A DNA stretch of 64,000 nt, taken from the NCBI GenBank assembly GCA_022575985.1, contig JAKSXM010000246.1, positions 11,860,001 to 11,924,000 of the forward strand, given 5' to 3'. Positions 55,201-64,000 of this stretch are shown here, in pieces; position 1 is the first letter of the stretch, and each line of letters opens with the position of its first letter. Below the pieces are notes generated by a model. It was not told the origin of the DNA, did not search any database, and worked only from the letters and a program-made list of their open reading frames with translations. This stretch comes from Anagrus nilaparvatae. Taxonomy: Eukaryota; Arthropoda; Insecta; Hymenoptera; Mymaridae. A program made the position numbers and the translations under genes.

Positions 55201-55233
55201 TACTGCTACCAGATTTTACCTCCTTTCTTGGAG
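52215..55233. mobile_element. 3.0-kb element with about 125-bp terminal inverted repeats
   Basis: 52215-52347 (ccaagaaaggaggtaaa, aattactggcaagtcagatc, ttctgaactagac region) is repeated in reverse complement at 55111-55233. The interior holds C tracts, the ctaagtccctaaa minisatellite twice and a hAT-like end at 53482. It also has weakly paired blocks with cataacttttttt (54108, 54612). I see no transposase frame, so it is a composite or non-autonomous element. Confidence 0.65.
53155..53785. repeat. ctaagtccctaaa minisatellite with C tracts
   Basis: Two blocks (53155-53345, 53640-53785) of the roughly 30-bp repeat also found at 34605-34821, each running into a poly-C tract. Shared extra text (ttataaacatg, acgttaacattttaa against 34878-34905) shows that they belong to one dispersed element family. 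Confidence 0.6.
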
Positions 55234-56620
55234 TATAAAGTTATAAGTCAACGAAGCATTTTTTTCTTTTATAATCATACGACCCCAAAGTTTATAATCA
55301 AAAGTTTTTTTTTCTCCATAACATATGTGTGTGTGTGTTGGGTAGAAAAAATAAAAACGTTAAAAAATATACAAGCTTTTTTTATTTACTAAATATATAT
55401 ATATAGCTAATAAAGCGTTGCTTGATAGCTTTTTTTTCATATGCTTTTTTTTCTAGTTTTTTAAAATTTACGGAGTACTTTTTAATGCTTTTTTAGATTT
55501 AATTATTTTTTCGGGTTTCGATTTGAAAATTATATATAAACAAGATTTATTTTTTTTTAAATATTTTAAGTGCATATACTGCGTGACCATTTTTTCATGC
55601 ACGTTGTTTGATAAGCTATAAGTTGGGATGTACTTAATATTTTTTGACGAAATTTGGCATGAGACATTAGTAGGGTTGTAGAAACATGTAGAAAAAAGAA
55701 TTTTTGAAAAATCTTAATTTGGAAATGAAATAAAAATTTTATTTTTGCGAAAAAAAGTGAAAATGTAAATTTTTTTTTGAAAAATAAAAATTTAAGTATT
55801 GAATATGCTATAAAGTAGATAAAGTTTGAAAAATAATCATAAATATTAATTATATTGTAAATAAAAAAAAAAGTTTATTTCTAAAATTTGAATAATAATT
55901 AAAAAAATTTATATATCGAACGGCAACTTCAGGTGTAAACTTTTGTCACTAGGTTTGTTCGGAAAATTCCCTAGGTTTTTTTTAAAAATTTACTATACAG
56001 TTGGTAGTATAATTGTTTTCTGCTATTAGGTTATAAAAAAACATACTTGCTACCTAATAACAAATTTATTAAAGATTTTTCAAGTTTTATCAAAATGTTT
56101 TATCTTAGATAAGTACTAATCGGAATTTTACTTTATTATATTAAAGTTTGCGTTATTTTAAAATAAATGTGTAATTTTTATGCAAAGTTTTATTGTAACG
56201 GCACAAAAAGAGATTGTGTTGTGGATGAAAAATGTGTGCATTATTAAAAACTTGTCGTTTTACTAATAGTAATAAAGATCGTTTATTCTGTATTATTCTT
56301 TATATATTTCTTTAATCTCTGTTCATTCAGATTGATAATTATTTGTCCAATTGAATGTTGTGATTCAAGTTATCACAAATACATGGTAAAAATATTTATT
56401 TTTTATTATTTTGCTATTACAAGAATATTTTACTTATTTAGCTAAAATGGTCTGTTCAGTTACGTCATTGGTGCATATTTTGGTTTTTTTATTAGCGGAT
56501 TCAAGAGAGCTTTTTAAATCCAGATAATTAAATTCTGTGGTTGATATTATGATGGATATAGAAAAAATATACAAAATATACAAAAGTTTTATTCAGATAA
56601 GTATAAAATTGTTTAATATT
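55234..56620. other. AT-rich intergenic or intronic sequence, nothing recognised
   Basis: Short (GT)n and (TA)n tracts (55327-55338, 55393-55405) and otherwise featureless sequence on both strands. Confidence 0.4.
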
Positions 56621-56658
56621 TTTTTTATATTAATGTAAAGAACGTAATTTCTTTGTTT

Positions 56659-56940
56659 TTATTTTTCAGCATTAGAATATAATTTGAAATTGAAATCCCT
56701 GCAACTAGATCTGATTTCAAAATATGTGGTCCTAGGAGTTTTTGATTGATCGAGTAGGTTCTGAGATCTTGAGGATACACTTTCTCGAACATACATCCCT
56801 TCACACACCAAGGCAATATAAGCATTTAGAGGCATCGGAATGACTTGGGGACCAAATTTCTCTTTGAATTGGACAATTTGGAGACTTCCATTTTTTAACC
56901 TGGCAAACTCATAAGGCACGAATTCATCTATGTATTGCAT
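56659..56940 (-). CDS. Unidentified minus-strand ORF, possible exon or transposon remnant
   Basis: A 93-codon frame with balanced residue use (DEFVPYEFARLKNGSLQIVQ, YIALVCEGMYVRE, SRSQNLLDQSKTPR) and GC above its neighbours. An acceptor-like ttattag at about 56969-56963 would let it start as an internal exon in the same frame. No clear donor precedes the TAA. It could be another exon of the minus-strand gene ending at 49526, or a decayed mobile-element ORF. I do not recognise it. Confidence 0.35.
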   Translation of the reverse strand: MQYIDEFVPYEFARLKNGSLQIVQFKEKFGPQVIPMPLNAYIALVCEGMYVRESVSSRSQNLLDQSKTPRTTYFEIRSSCRDFNFKLYSNAEK

Positions 56941-56969
56941 ACATAGGGTGATCGTGCCTAATAAAACCT

Positions 56970-58095
56970 TATTATCAATTTTAATGACTTTCTGATAATG
57001 ATTTTAATCTTAATGGATATAATCAACACTTTGACTACAAGTACTTGATTATCGGCATGGCATTTACAGAAAAACTCCTTTTGACTAGTGTGAATAGAAC
57101 ATTCATTTAGAAGTTTTCAAGATTGTACAAGTTGGTCATATTAAGTATTGCAAACAAGATAGAAGTATGACATAGTAAGAATATAAACAAATTTATTTTT
57201 TAATATTTCTACTTAGCTTCATTTTAGTATTTGCAAACTTACAGTTTCTAAAAACAAGCTAAATATAAACATTTTTAAAAAACTTGCTTCATATACCTAC
57301 TCTGTTATACTTCTATTTTATTTGCAAAACTTAAGTATGACCTTCTTGTATTATTGTATATGATTCCTAGATGAATATTTTATTTACATGAGCCAAAAGA
57401 AATATTTTTGTGAATGCTATATCGAAATTCTAGTACTCGTATAGTTAAAAGCTGGTTATATCCTTTGAGATAAAAATTATTATCAATAAATTTTGTAAAT
57501 GGATAATAAGGGTGTATTTGACATTCTTAGCAAGATAAAATACTAATATTAAAAAAATATGAATCAAGTTGTCTTTTGACGCCAGCAAAAATCACTTTTA
57601 AGTTTACAAGTCAAATTTGCTGATGTCAAAAGTCAATTTGATTTGTATAACTGTAATATTTGGGTTTTACCTTGCTAAGAATATCAAATAAAAGCATATT
57701 ATCAATTTTAATGATTTTCTGATAATAACTTAAATCTTAATGGATATAATCAAAATTTTGACTTGTACTGTGACAAGTACTTAATTATCGGTATGACATT
57801 TACAGAAATGCTCCTTTTGACTAGTGTGAATAGAATATTCAACTAGAAGTTTTCAAGATTGTACAAGATGGTCATATTAAGTATTGCAAACAAGATAACA
57901 GTATGACAGAGTAAGTATTTAAAAAAAGTTTGTTTTTAATATTTCTACTTAGCTTCATTTTAGAATTTGTAAGCTTATAGTTTCAAAAAAGAAGCTAATT
58001 ATAAATATTCAAAAAAAAAAATTGCTTACATGCTTACTCTGTTATACTTCTATCTTGTTCGCAATACTTAATATGAACTTCTTGTATTATTTTAT
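56970..58095. repeat. Tandem pair of hairpin units flanking a third hairpin
   Basis: 56970-57360 is repeated directly at about 57703-58095 (shared: ctccttttgactagtgtgaa, tagaagttttcaagattgta). Within each unit tcatattaagtattgcaaac pairs with the downstream gtttgcaaaacttaagtatga-like arm, making a hairpin of about 220 bp. Between them 57524-57690 is a separate hairpin with ends tatttgacattcttagcaag / cttgctaagaatatcaaata. Confidence 0.65.
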
Positions 58096-58570
58096 GTTTT
58101 GTAGAAGAATATATTTTTCTAGTATCTAGTAGTCGTTGTTAAAACCCTTTTAATAACTAGATTTTGCAATTTAGTTCATTTTAGAATAAACTATGCGTAT
58201 ACTCTAAAATAAGTTCTTTCAACTTTTTTTATTCTGAGTAGCAAATTTATGGACAAAAACAAATTTTTCCTCTTAAAAAAATATTTAAAGTGATTTTTTA
58301 TTTCTCACAGCAATAGTCATTTCTTAATTAAAAATATACATGCTCGAGAAAAGTCTCGGTGCATAATTAACACAAGCGTTGGATCGAGTCCCTTGATCAA
58401 TAAAATCATGAATGAGTCCCTCGATCAAGATCGAGTCGATTTAACAACTATAAACAATACTTTTCATAAAATAAGTTTTAAAAAAGTACATATATTTTTT
58501 TAAATACTATTCTATTAATAAAATTTACATTTTGGAGGTTAATAGAATAAGGTTTTTTACATAACCTCGT
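58096..58570. other. AT-rich stretch with cgatcaa repeats
   Basis: 58340-58445 carries diverged copies of the tcgatcaataaaatcatga repeat that recurs in order at 60605-60705. Nothing else was recognised. Confidence 0.4.
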
Positions 58571-58734
58571 GACTTCCAAGATAGCGATATTTTTTTTGTA
58601 AAACATTGTTTATTTGTTTTTATTTACATAGGATTTATATGAGAGCCGTCCACAAATGTATCATTAAAAATTTATGAAAAATGATGTAGCAAAAAGCAAG
58701 TGAAAAAATAAATAAATACCTAGTGGTTTTATTT

Positions 58735-59903
58735 AAAAAAAAAATTGTTGTCATAAATATTTTAAAATATAATAAAAATTAATAAAATTAAGAAAGTGTG
58801 ATAAGTTATAATTTTAGAAATCAGTAATAAATTTCGAAATGATTTATTTTAAAGGAACTTAAAAATAAACAACATTTTGTTTGTGAATATTTAATCATTC
58901 AAGAATTACAGTCATATTTTATACAATTTTATGACAGATTAGCTGTGTAATGTGATAACGACAAAAAAAAATTGAATCCTGAAATAAGCTATGACTTTAT
59001 AAGAATTTGCTAATTATTTAATTTTCAGGGTAATAGATACAAAATATATACTGTGATACAAATAAAAAAAGTTTTTTAATCATTAAAAACTTTATTTTTG
59101 TATTGTGAAAATTTTTATTGAACTCAAAAACCTAAATTAAAAAATTAAAGATGTACCGTCCAGTAAAACTTTATTTCTTATTGCAGGTAATAAGCCCAAA
59201 GTTTTTGACTTTGAGGTATTTATTTAAATAAAAAAGTTCTATAAATTTTATTTTTCACTTTAAATTACATTATCTACACCTTTGATCAGCCATTCAATAA
59301 TGTTTATAATAATTTTTTTCAAATCTTTAAGCCACTTCAAGTTACATAAAAAAAAAAATCTTAAGACTAAAGTACCCTATCAAAGATGTAAATGATTTAT
59401 TTGAAGTGAAAGATAAAATATATAGAGCTTTTTTATTTAAATTAATACCTAAACGTTAAAAACTTGGTACTTGCCATCAATATTAGATATGAAGTTTTAC
59501 TAGACAATATACATAATCATATAATCTTTAATTTTTTAATTTAGGTTTTTGAGCTAAATAAAAATTGTCACAACATAAAAATAAAGTTTTTGATAACTAA
59601 AAAATGTTTTTTCTTAGTATCTATTATGCTAAAAATTAAATAATTAGTAAATTCTTTCAGGTTCCAATATTTTTGGTGTCGCTATCACATTGCATAGCTA
59701 ATATGTTATAAAATTTTATAAAATATGACTAGCGATACTTGAATTATTGAATATTCACTAATGAACTATTTTTTATTTTTAATATCCTTTAAAATTAATA
59801 ATTTTTAAGTTTATTACTAATTTCTAAAATTATAATCTATCACACTTTCTTAATTTTATTAATTTTCATTATATTTTAAAAGCTTTATGGCAACAATTTT
59901 TTT
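58735..59903. repeat. 1.17-kb near-perfect hairpin
   Basis: Arms of about 580 bp pair with few gaps around a centre near 59320. Examples: ttaataaaattaagaaagtgtgat and its complement at 59840-59863, and aaaaacctaaattaaaaaatt and its complement at 59530-59552. No ORF. Confidence 0.7.
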
Positions 59904-59974
59904 TACATAAAAGCAATAAGAATTTATTTATTTATTTTTTTTTTCAATTCTTTTTTGCTAAATCATTTTAAATA

Positions 59975-60830
59975 ATTTTGATCTCATACCGATTTTTTTC
60001 AAAATTTTTTCTCAAAATTAAAAACAGAAAAAAATTAAAAAAACTACAATATTTTTTTTTTTTTTTAGTGCAAGACCTCATTTAATTTCATAAAAGTACT
60101 AATATCTGAAAATATTGTAATTTATTTCCATGAAAGTACATGTATTTGAAAGTTTGATTTTTACTCGATATCTCGAATCTGCTAATTAATTTTTTGAAAA
60201 TTTTTTTCTCCAAAATTTTCGTCACGAAAAAAATACAAATAGTAATTTTTTGAATCAGATACTTAATTTTTTAAAAATTTTTTTCTAAAAATTAAAAAAA
60301 CTGCAATATTTTTTTTGTGTGTGTAATACTTCATTTAGTTCCATGAAAGTACTTATATTTGAAAATATGATTTTTACTCGATATCTCGAATCTGATAATT
60401 TGTTTTTGAAAATTTATTATCATTTATATTTTCAATCATTTATGATTTATTATCAACCAAACTAAGGTGGGGGCTCAGAGACAACTGTATACGCATGTAT
60501 GTGCAATGCAAAAGATTTTAAAATATACAAATTTTTGAAAAATTTTATAGGTTTACACATAATTAATTTCACTTTTTGGAAAATCATATACTATTTTCGA
60601 CATAAACTCAATAAAATCATGATCAAGTTCCTCGATCAATAAAATCATTATCGAGTCTCTCGATCAATAAAATCATGATCGAGTTCCTCGATCAATAAAA
60701 AAAACTTTTAAAAGTTAATAGAAATGTATGCATGATTGCATGGTTGTAATCGGTTATATATATGGCATATTGAAGTATTTAGCGCATTGTTTGAGGAACC
60801 TTAGTGTCAGCTAGTTGGCAATGTATTTTA
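59975..60830. repeat. Hairpin-ended repeat family, copy C (3' part)
   Basis: Shares the monomers of copies A and B (tttttactcgatatctcgaatctg) and the end gaggaaccttagTGTCAgctagtTGGCA. The head with the (GT)n tract is missing. Confidence 0.65.
60605..60700. repeat. 28-bp minisatellite, about 3.4 units
   Basis: Unit tcaataaaatcatgatcgag plus ttcctcga repeated head to tail with a few substitutions, directly before the end of repeat copy C. Confidence 0.7.
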
Positions 60831-60885
60831 ATAATAATACATTTGTGGACGGCTCTCATGTAAACCCCATGTAAAAAAAAAAACA

Positions 60886-61106
60886 TTGAGCGATTTTACA
60901 TCGTCGTAGTTAACCCTGGGTTAACTTGACCTAATTTTAACTTAACCACGAGCAAATTAACAAAAACCTGTTTACACTGACAAATGTTGAATTCTCTTAG
61001 CTAATCGTAATCGGTGTAAATGGGACGTTGTCCATTTGCTCGTGGTTAAATTAACATTTGGTAAAGTTAACCCAAGGTTAACTACGATGGTGCAAAATCG
61101 CTCAAT
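60886..61106. mobile_element. 221-bp hairpin MITE, ATTGAGCGATTTT ends
   Basis: ATTGAGCGATTTTacatcgtcgtagttaaccctgggttaact pairs with the complementary arm ending AAAATCGCTCAAT at 61106. Each arm contains the smaller palindrome gttaacccNNggttaac. It interrupts the right end of the 58571-61138 element. Confidence 0.75.
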
Positions 61107-61138
61107 ATTTGATAAAAAAAAATCGCCGTCTTGGAAGT

Positions 61139-61435
61139 TTATTTTTTGTTTAATGACCAATTGTATTAAGTCATTATCTCACTTAACTATTTGTTGACTT
61201 TATTTTTTTTCAGTATGTTTATGCGTTATTCGAAGGGGATATGGCCAAATGAAGAGTAAAAATTAGATATTAACACTAAAAACCTGAAGGTAAAATTTTC
61301 GTCTTTAACTATTTTTCATTTTCCAAGATGGCGGACTAAAAACACGAAAAATGAAACTTTCCACATTAGCTGGTGGGTTTTCGAAGTTGAGAAAAACATT
61401 TTTATGAATAAAAATTTTTTATTTTTCAACACGAC
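61139..61435. other. Sequence between the nested element and the foldback array
   Basis: AT-rich, no gene. Nothing recognised. Confidence 0.4.
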
Positions 61436-64000
61436 CTGTTGGATAATGCATGAGGGGGGACTCTTGGATAATCCAAGCGGGATAACCTCTTGGATAATGC
61501 AAGCGGGTAGCCTCTAGGATAATCCAAGCGGGAAAACCTCTTAGATAATGCAAGCGGTGAGCCTCTAGGATAATCCAAGCGATAAAACGTCTTGGATAAT
61601 GCAGGCGGGATAACCTCTTGGATAATCCAAGCGGGATAACCTCTTGGATAATGCAAGCGGGTAGCCTCTAGGATAATCCAAGCGGGAAAACCTCTTAGAT
61701 AATGCAAGCGGTGAGCCTCTAGGATAATCCAAGCGATAAAACGTCTTGGATAATGCAGGCGGGATAACCTCTTGGATAATGCAAGCGGGAAGCCTCTAGG
61801 ATAATCCAAGCGGGATACCCTCTTGGATAATACAAGCGGGGGGCCTCTTGGATAATGCAAGCTGGAAACCCTTTTGGATAATCCAAGCGGGGGCCTCTTG
61901 GATAATGCTAGCCGGGGCCTCTTGGATAATGCCACCGGGAGCCTCTTGGATAATCCAAGCGGGATAACCTCTTGGATAATGCAAGCGGGTAGCCTCTAGG
62001 ATAATCCAAGCAATAAAACGTCTTGGATAATCCAAGCGGGATACCCTCTTGGATAGTGCAAGCTGGAAACCATTTTGGATAATCCAAGCGGGATAACCTC
62101 TTGGATAATGCAAGCGGGGGTAAACGGTTTTTTGCAAATAACTCAAAAAGTAAGCAAAATAAAAAAAAAAGTTTCAAATTAAAGTTGTAGCTGAGAAAAT
62201 TTCCTATAAAAATGGTCTTTAGCAATTTTTAAGTCGGACGCAATGGGACCGACTTATAAGCGGTCAAAGTTTAGAAATTTTTTACCAAATTTTCAAAAAT
62301 CGATATTTCACGCAAAAAAATGTAAACGCGTTTGCAAACAAGAACCATTTTTTTTCAAAAAATTAAAAAATTAGGTTTTTTGGATTTATATGTTTTGCAC
62401 GTTTGGAAAATTTGATTTATTATATATTTTTATAATATTTCAACTATTTGCAATATTTTTTGTACCTAATAGTACAATGGCTTGAGTCCAAAACCGTTTT
62501 ATTGCCAAAAAATGCTAAAAATTTTAAAATCATAGATAAAATCATTTTTTATTAAGGCAAAATTACATTGAAATATGTGCATATTTTCATTTGAATACAT
62601 AGTATTGATCTCTAATAAGTCATTTCATGATAAATTTGCACATATTTATAAGATTTTTTAGCTGAAAACATCAAAAAATTGTTTTAAAAAAAATTCACGT
62701 TTTAGGGGTTACAACGCCTATGTGTGGGGGTGCAGAAACATATACATGCAAAATTTTACATCTACATACATACTTTTATATGTAAAAAACCTTACATACC
62801 CATATCTAACACTTTTGATTACCAAAAAATTCAAAAAAATCATCAAAAACGCGTTTTCATTTTTTTGCGTGAAATATCGATTTTTGAAAATTTGGTAAAA
62901 AATTTCTAAACTTTGACCGCTTATAAGTCGGTCCCATTGCGTCCGACTTAAAAATTGCTAAAGACCATTTTTATAGGAAATTTTCTCAGCTACAACTTTA
63001 ATTTGAAACTTTTTTTTTTATTTTGCTTACTTTTTGAGTTATTTGCAAAAAACCGTTTACCCCCGCTTGCATTATCCAAGAGGTTATCCCGCTTGGATTA
63101 TCCAAGAGGTTATCCCGCTTGGATTATCCAAAATGGTTTCCAGTTTGCACTATCCAAGAGGGTATCCCGCTTGGATTATCCAAGACGTTTTATTGCTTGG
63201 ATTATCTTAGAGGCAGCTCGCTTGCATTATCTAAGAGGTTTTCCCGCTTGGATTATCCTAGAGGCTACCCGCTTGCATTATCCAAGAGGTTATCCCGCTT
63301 GGATTATCCAAGAGGCTCCCGGTGGCATTATCTAAGAGGCCCCGGCTAGCATTATCCAAGAGGCCCCCGCTTGCATTATCTAACAGATCCCCCTCTTGCA
63401 TTATCCAAGACGTTTTACCGCTTGGATTATCCTAGAGGCTCCCCGCTTGCATTATCTAAGAGGTTATCCCGCTTAGATTATCCAAAAGGGTTTCCCGCTT
63501 GCATAATCTAAGAGGTTTTCACGCTTGGATTATCCTAGAGGCTACCCGCTTGCATTATCCAAGAGGCCCCCCGCTTGCATTATCCAAGAGGGTATCCCGC
63601 TTGGATTATCCTAAAGGCTCCCCGCTTGCATTGTCCAAGAGTTTATCCCGCTTGGATTATCCAAGAGGCTCCCAACTTGCATTATCCAAGAGGCCCCCGC
63701 TTGCATTATCCAAGAGGTTTTCCCGCTTGGATTATCCTAGAGGCTACCCACTTGCATTATCCAAGAGGTTATCCCGCTTGGATTATCCAAAAGGATTTCC
63801 CGCTTGCATTATCCAACAGATCCCCCGCTTGCATTATCCAAGACGTTTTACCGCTTGGATTATCCTAGAGGCTCCCCGCATGCATTATCTAAGAGGTTAT
63901 CCCGCTTGTATTATCCTAGAGGCTCCCCGCTTGGATTATCCTAGAGGTTATCCCGCTTGGATTATCCAAGAGGTTATCCCGTTTGGATTATCCAAGAGGT
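61436..64000. mobile_element. Foldback element with 26-bp satellite arms (runs off the window)
   Basis: Left array 61436-62116 and right array 63065-64000+ consist of a roughly 26-bp unit in opposite orientations. Two unit types alternate, ggataatccaagcgg and ggataatgcaagcgg, giving a dimer of about 51 bp. In the left array a 154-bp block is repeated (61501 and 61655). The consensus core CTTGGAT-A-ATCCAAG is itself a palindrome. Inside the arrays, unique arms 62117-62334 and 62847-63064 (218 bp each) are nearly identical inverted copies around a 512-bp loop without an ORF. The build resembles Drosophila Foldback elements. No transposase is seen. Confidence 0.85.

Larger units (their letters stand above)
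58571..61138. mobile_element. 2.6-kb nested inverted-repeat element
   Basis: The outer end gacttccaagatagcgat (58571-58588) pairs with atcgccgtcttggaagtt (61122-61139). tgagagccgtccacaaatgta (58640-58660) pairs with tacatttgtggacggctctca (60839-60859). Inside lie a 1.17-kb hairpin, part of the hairpin-ended repeat family and a minisatellite. A separate 221-bp MITE has inserted near the right end. Confidence 0.65.

Noticed and set aside
61426..63868. Proteins rich in ALSKR, LDYPRG and WIIQE repeats on both strands
   Set aside because: These are translations of the 26-bp satellite, readable in several frames. There is no start context, no splice structure and no unique domain.

Overview
This is a eukaryotic, almost certainly insect, nuclear fragment. 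It is very AT-rich. Its genes are split by short introns with GT..AG borders. The conserved genes are animal housekeeping and signalling genes, and the intergenic DNA is full of inverted-repeat mobile elements. The order is not certain. The long Ser/Tyr/Pro-rich tail of the MKK7 gene and the low GC would suit a parasitoid wasp, but a hemipteran cannot be excluded.

The left third (0-19 kb) holds three well-supported plus-strand genes in tandem. An MKK7/hemipterous JNK-pathway kinase has 8 coding exons (269-5690) and a possible alternative short end at 2746-2776. A G9a/EHMT histone H3K9 methyltransferase has 12 coding exons (9180-14646). A MICOS subunit of the MIC26/MIC27 (APOO/APOOL) family spans 17413-19212 and has several possible C-termini. 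Every internal splice junction given for these three was checked for reading phase. An unidentified exon-like ORF lies at 16657-16785.

The middle (24-28.4 kb) holds a non-LTR retrotransposon with one in-frame stop. It appears to be nested inside an older, opposite-strand relative.

The 29.6-42.7 kb region is the most distinctive. Two 2,940-bp copies lie head to head (29670-32609 and 36956-39895), and a third, shorter copy lies at about 41305-42688. Each carries a TATA-driven, three-coding-exon gene for a 106-residue secreted peptide that I do not recognise. The two long copies also carry an extra, diverged version of exon 2. The inverted pair is nearly identical. The third copy has a burst of amino-acid changes confined to exon 3. 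The inner breakpoint of the inverted duplication falls inside a palindromic MITE.

From 43 to 64 kb the window is mainly non-autonomous mobile DNA. It includes a hAT-type MITE, long hairpins, tandem hairpins, a cluster of CCGTATA palindromes and a repeat family with hairpin ends. It closes with a foldback element whose arms are mirrored arrays of a 26-bp palindromic satellite and which runs off the right edge. The only gene-like sequence there is a minus-strand terminal exon (49526-49641) and an unexplained minus-strand ORF (56659-56940). No tRNA, rRNA or CRISPR was found.
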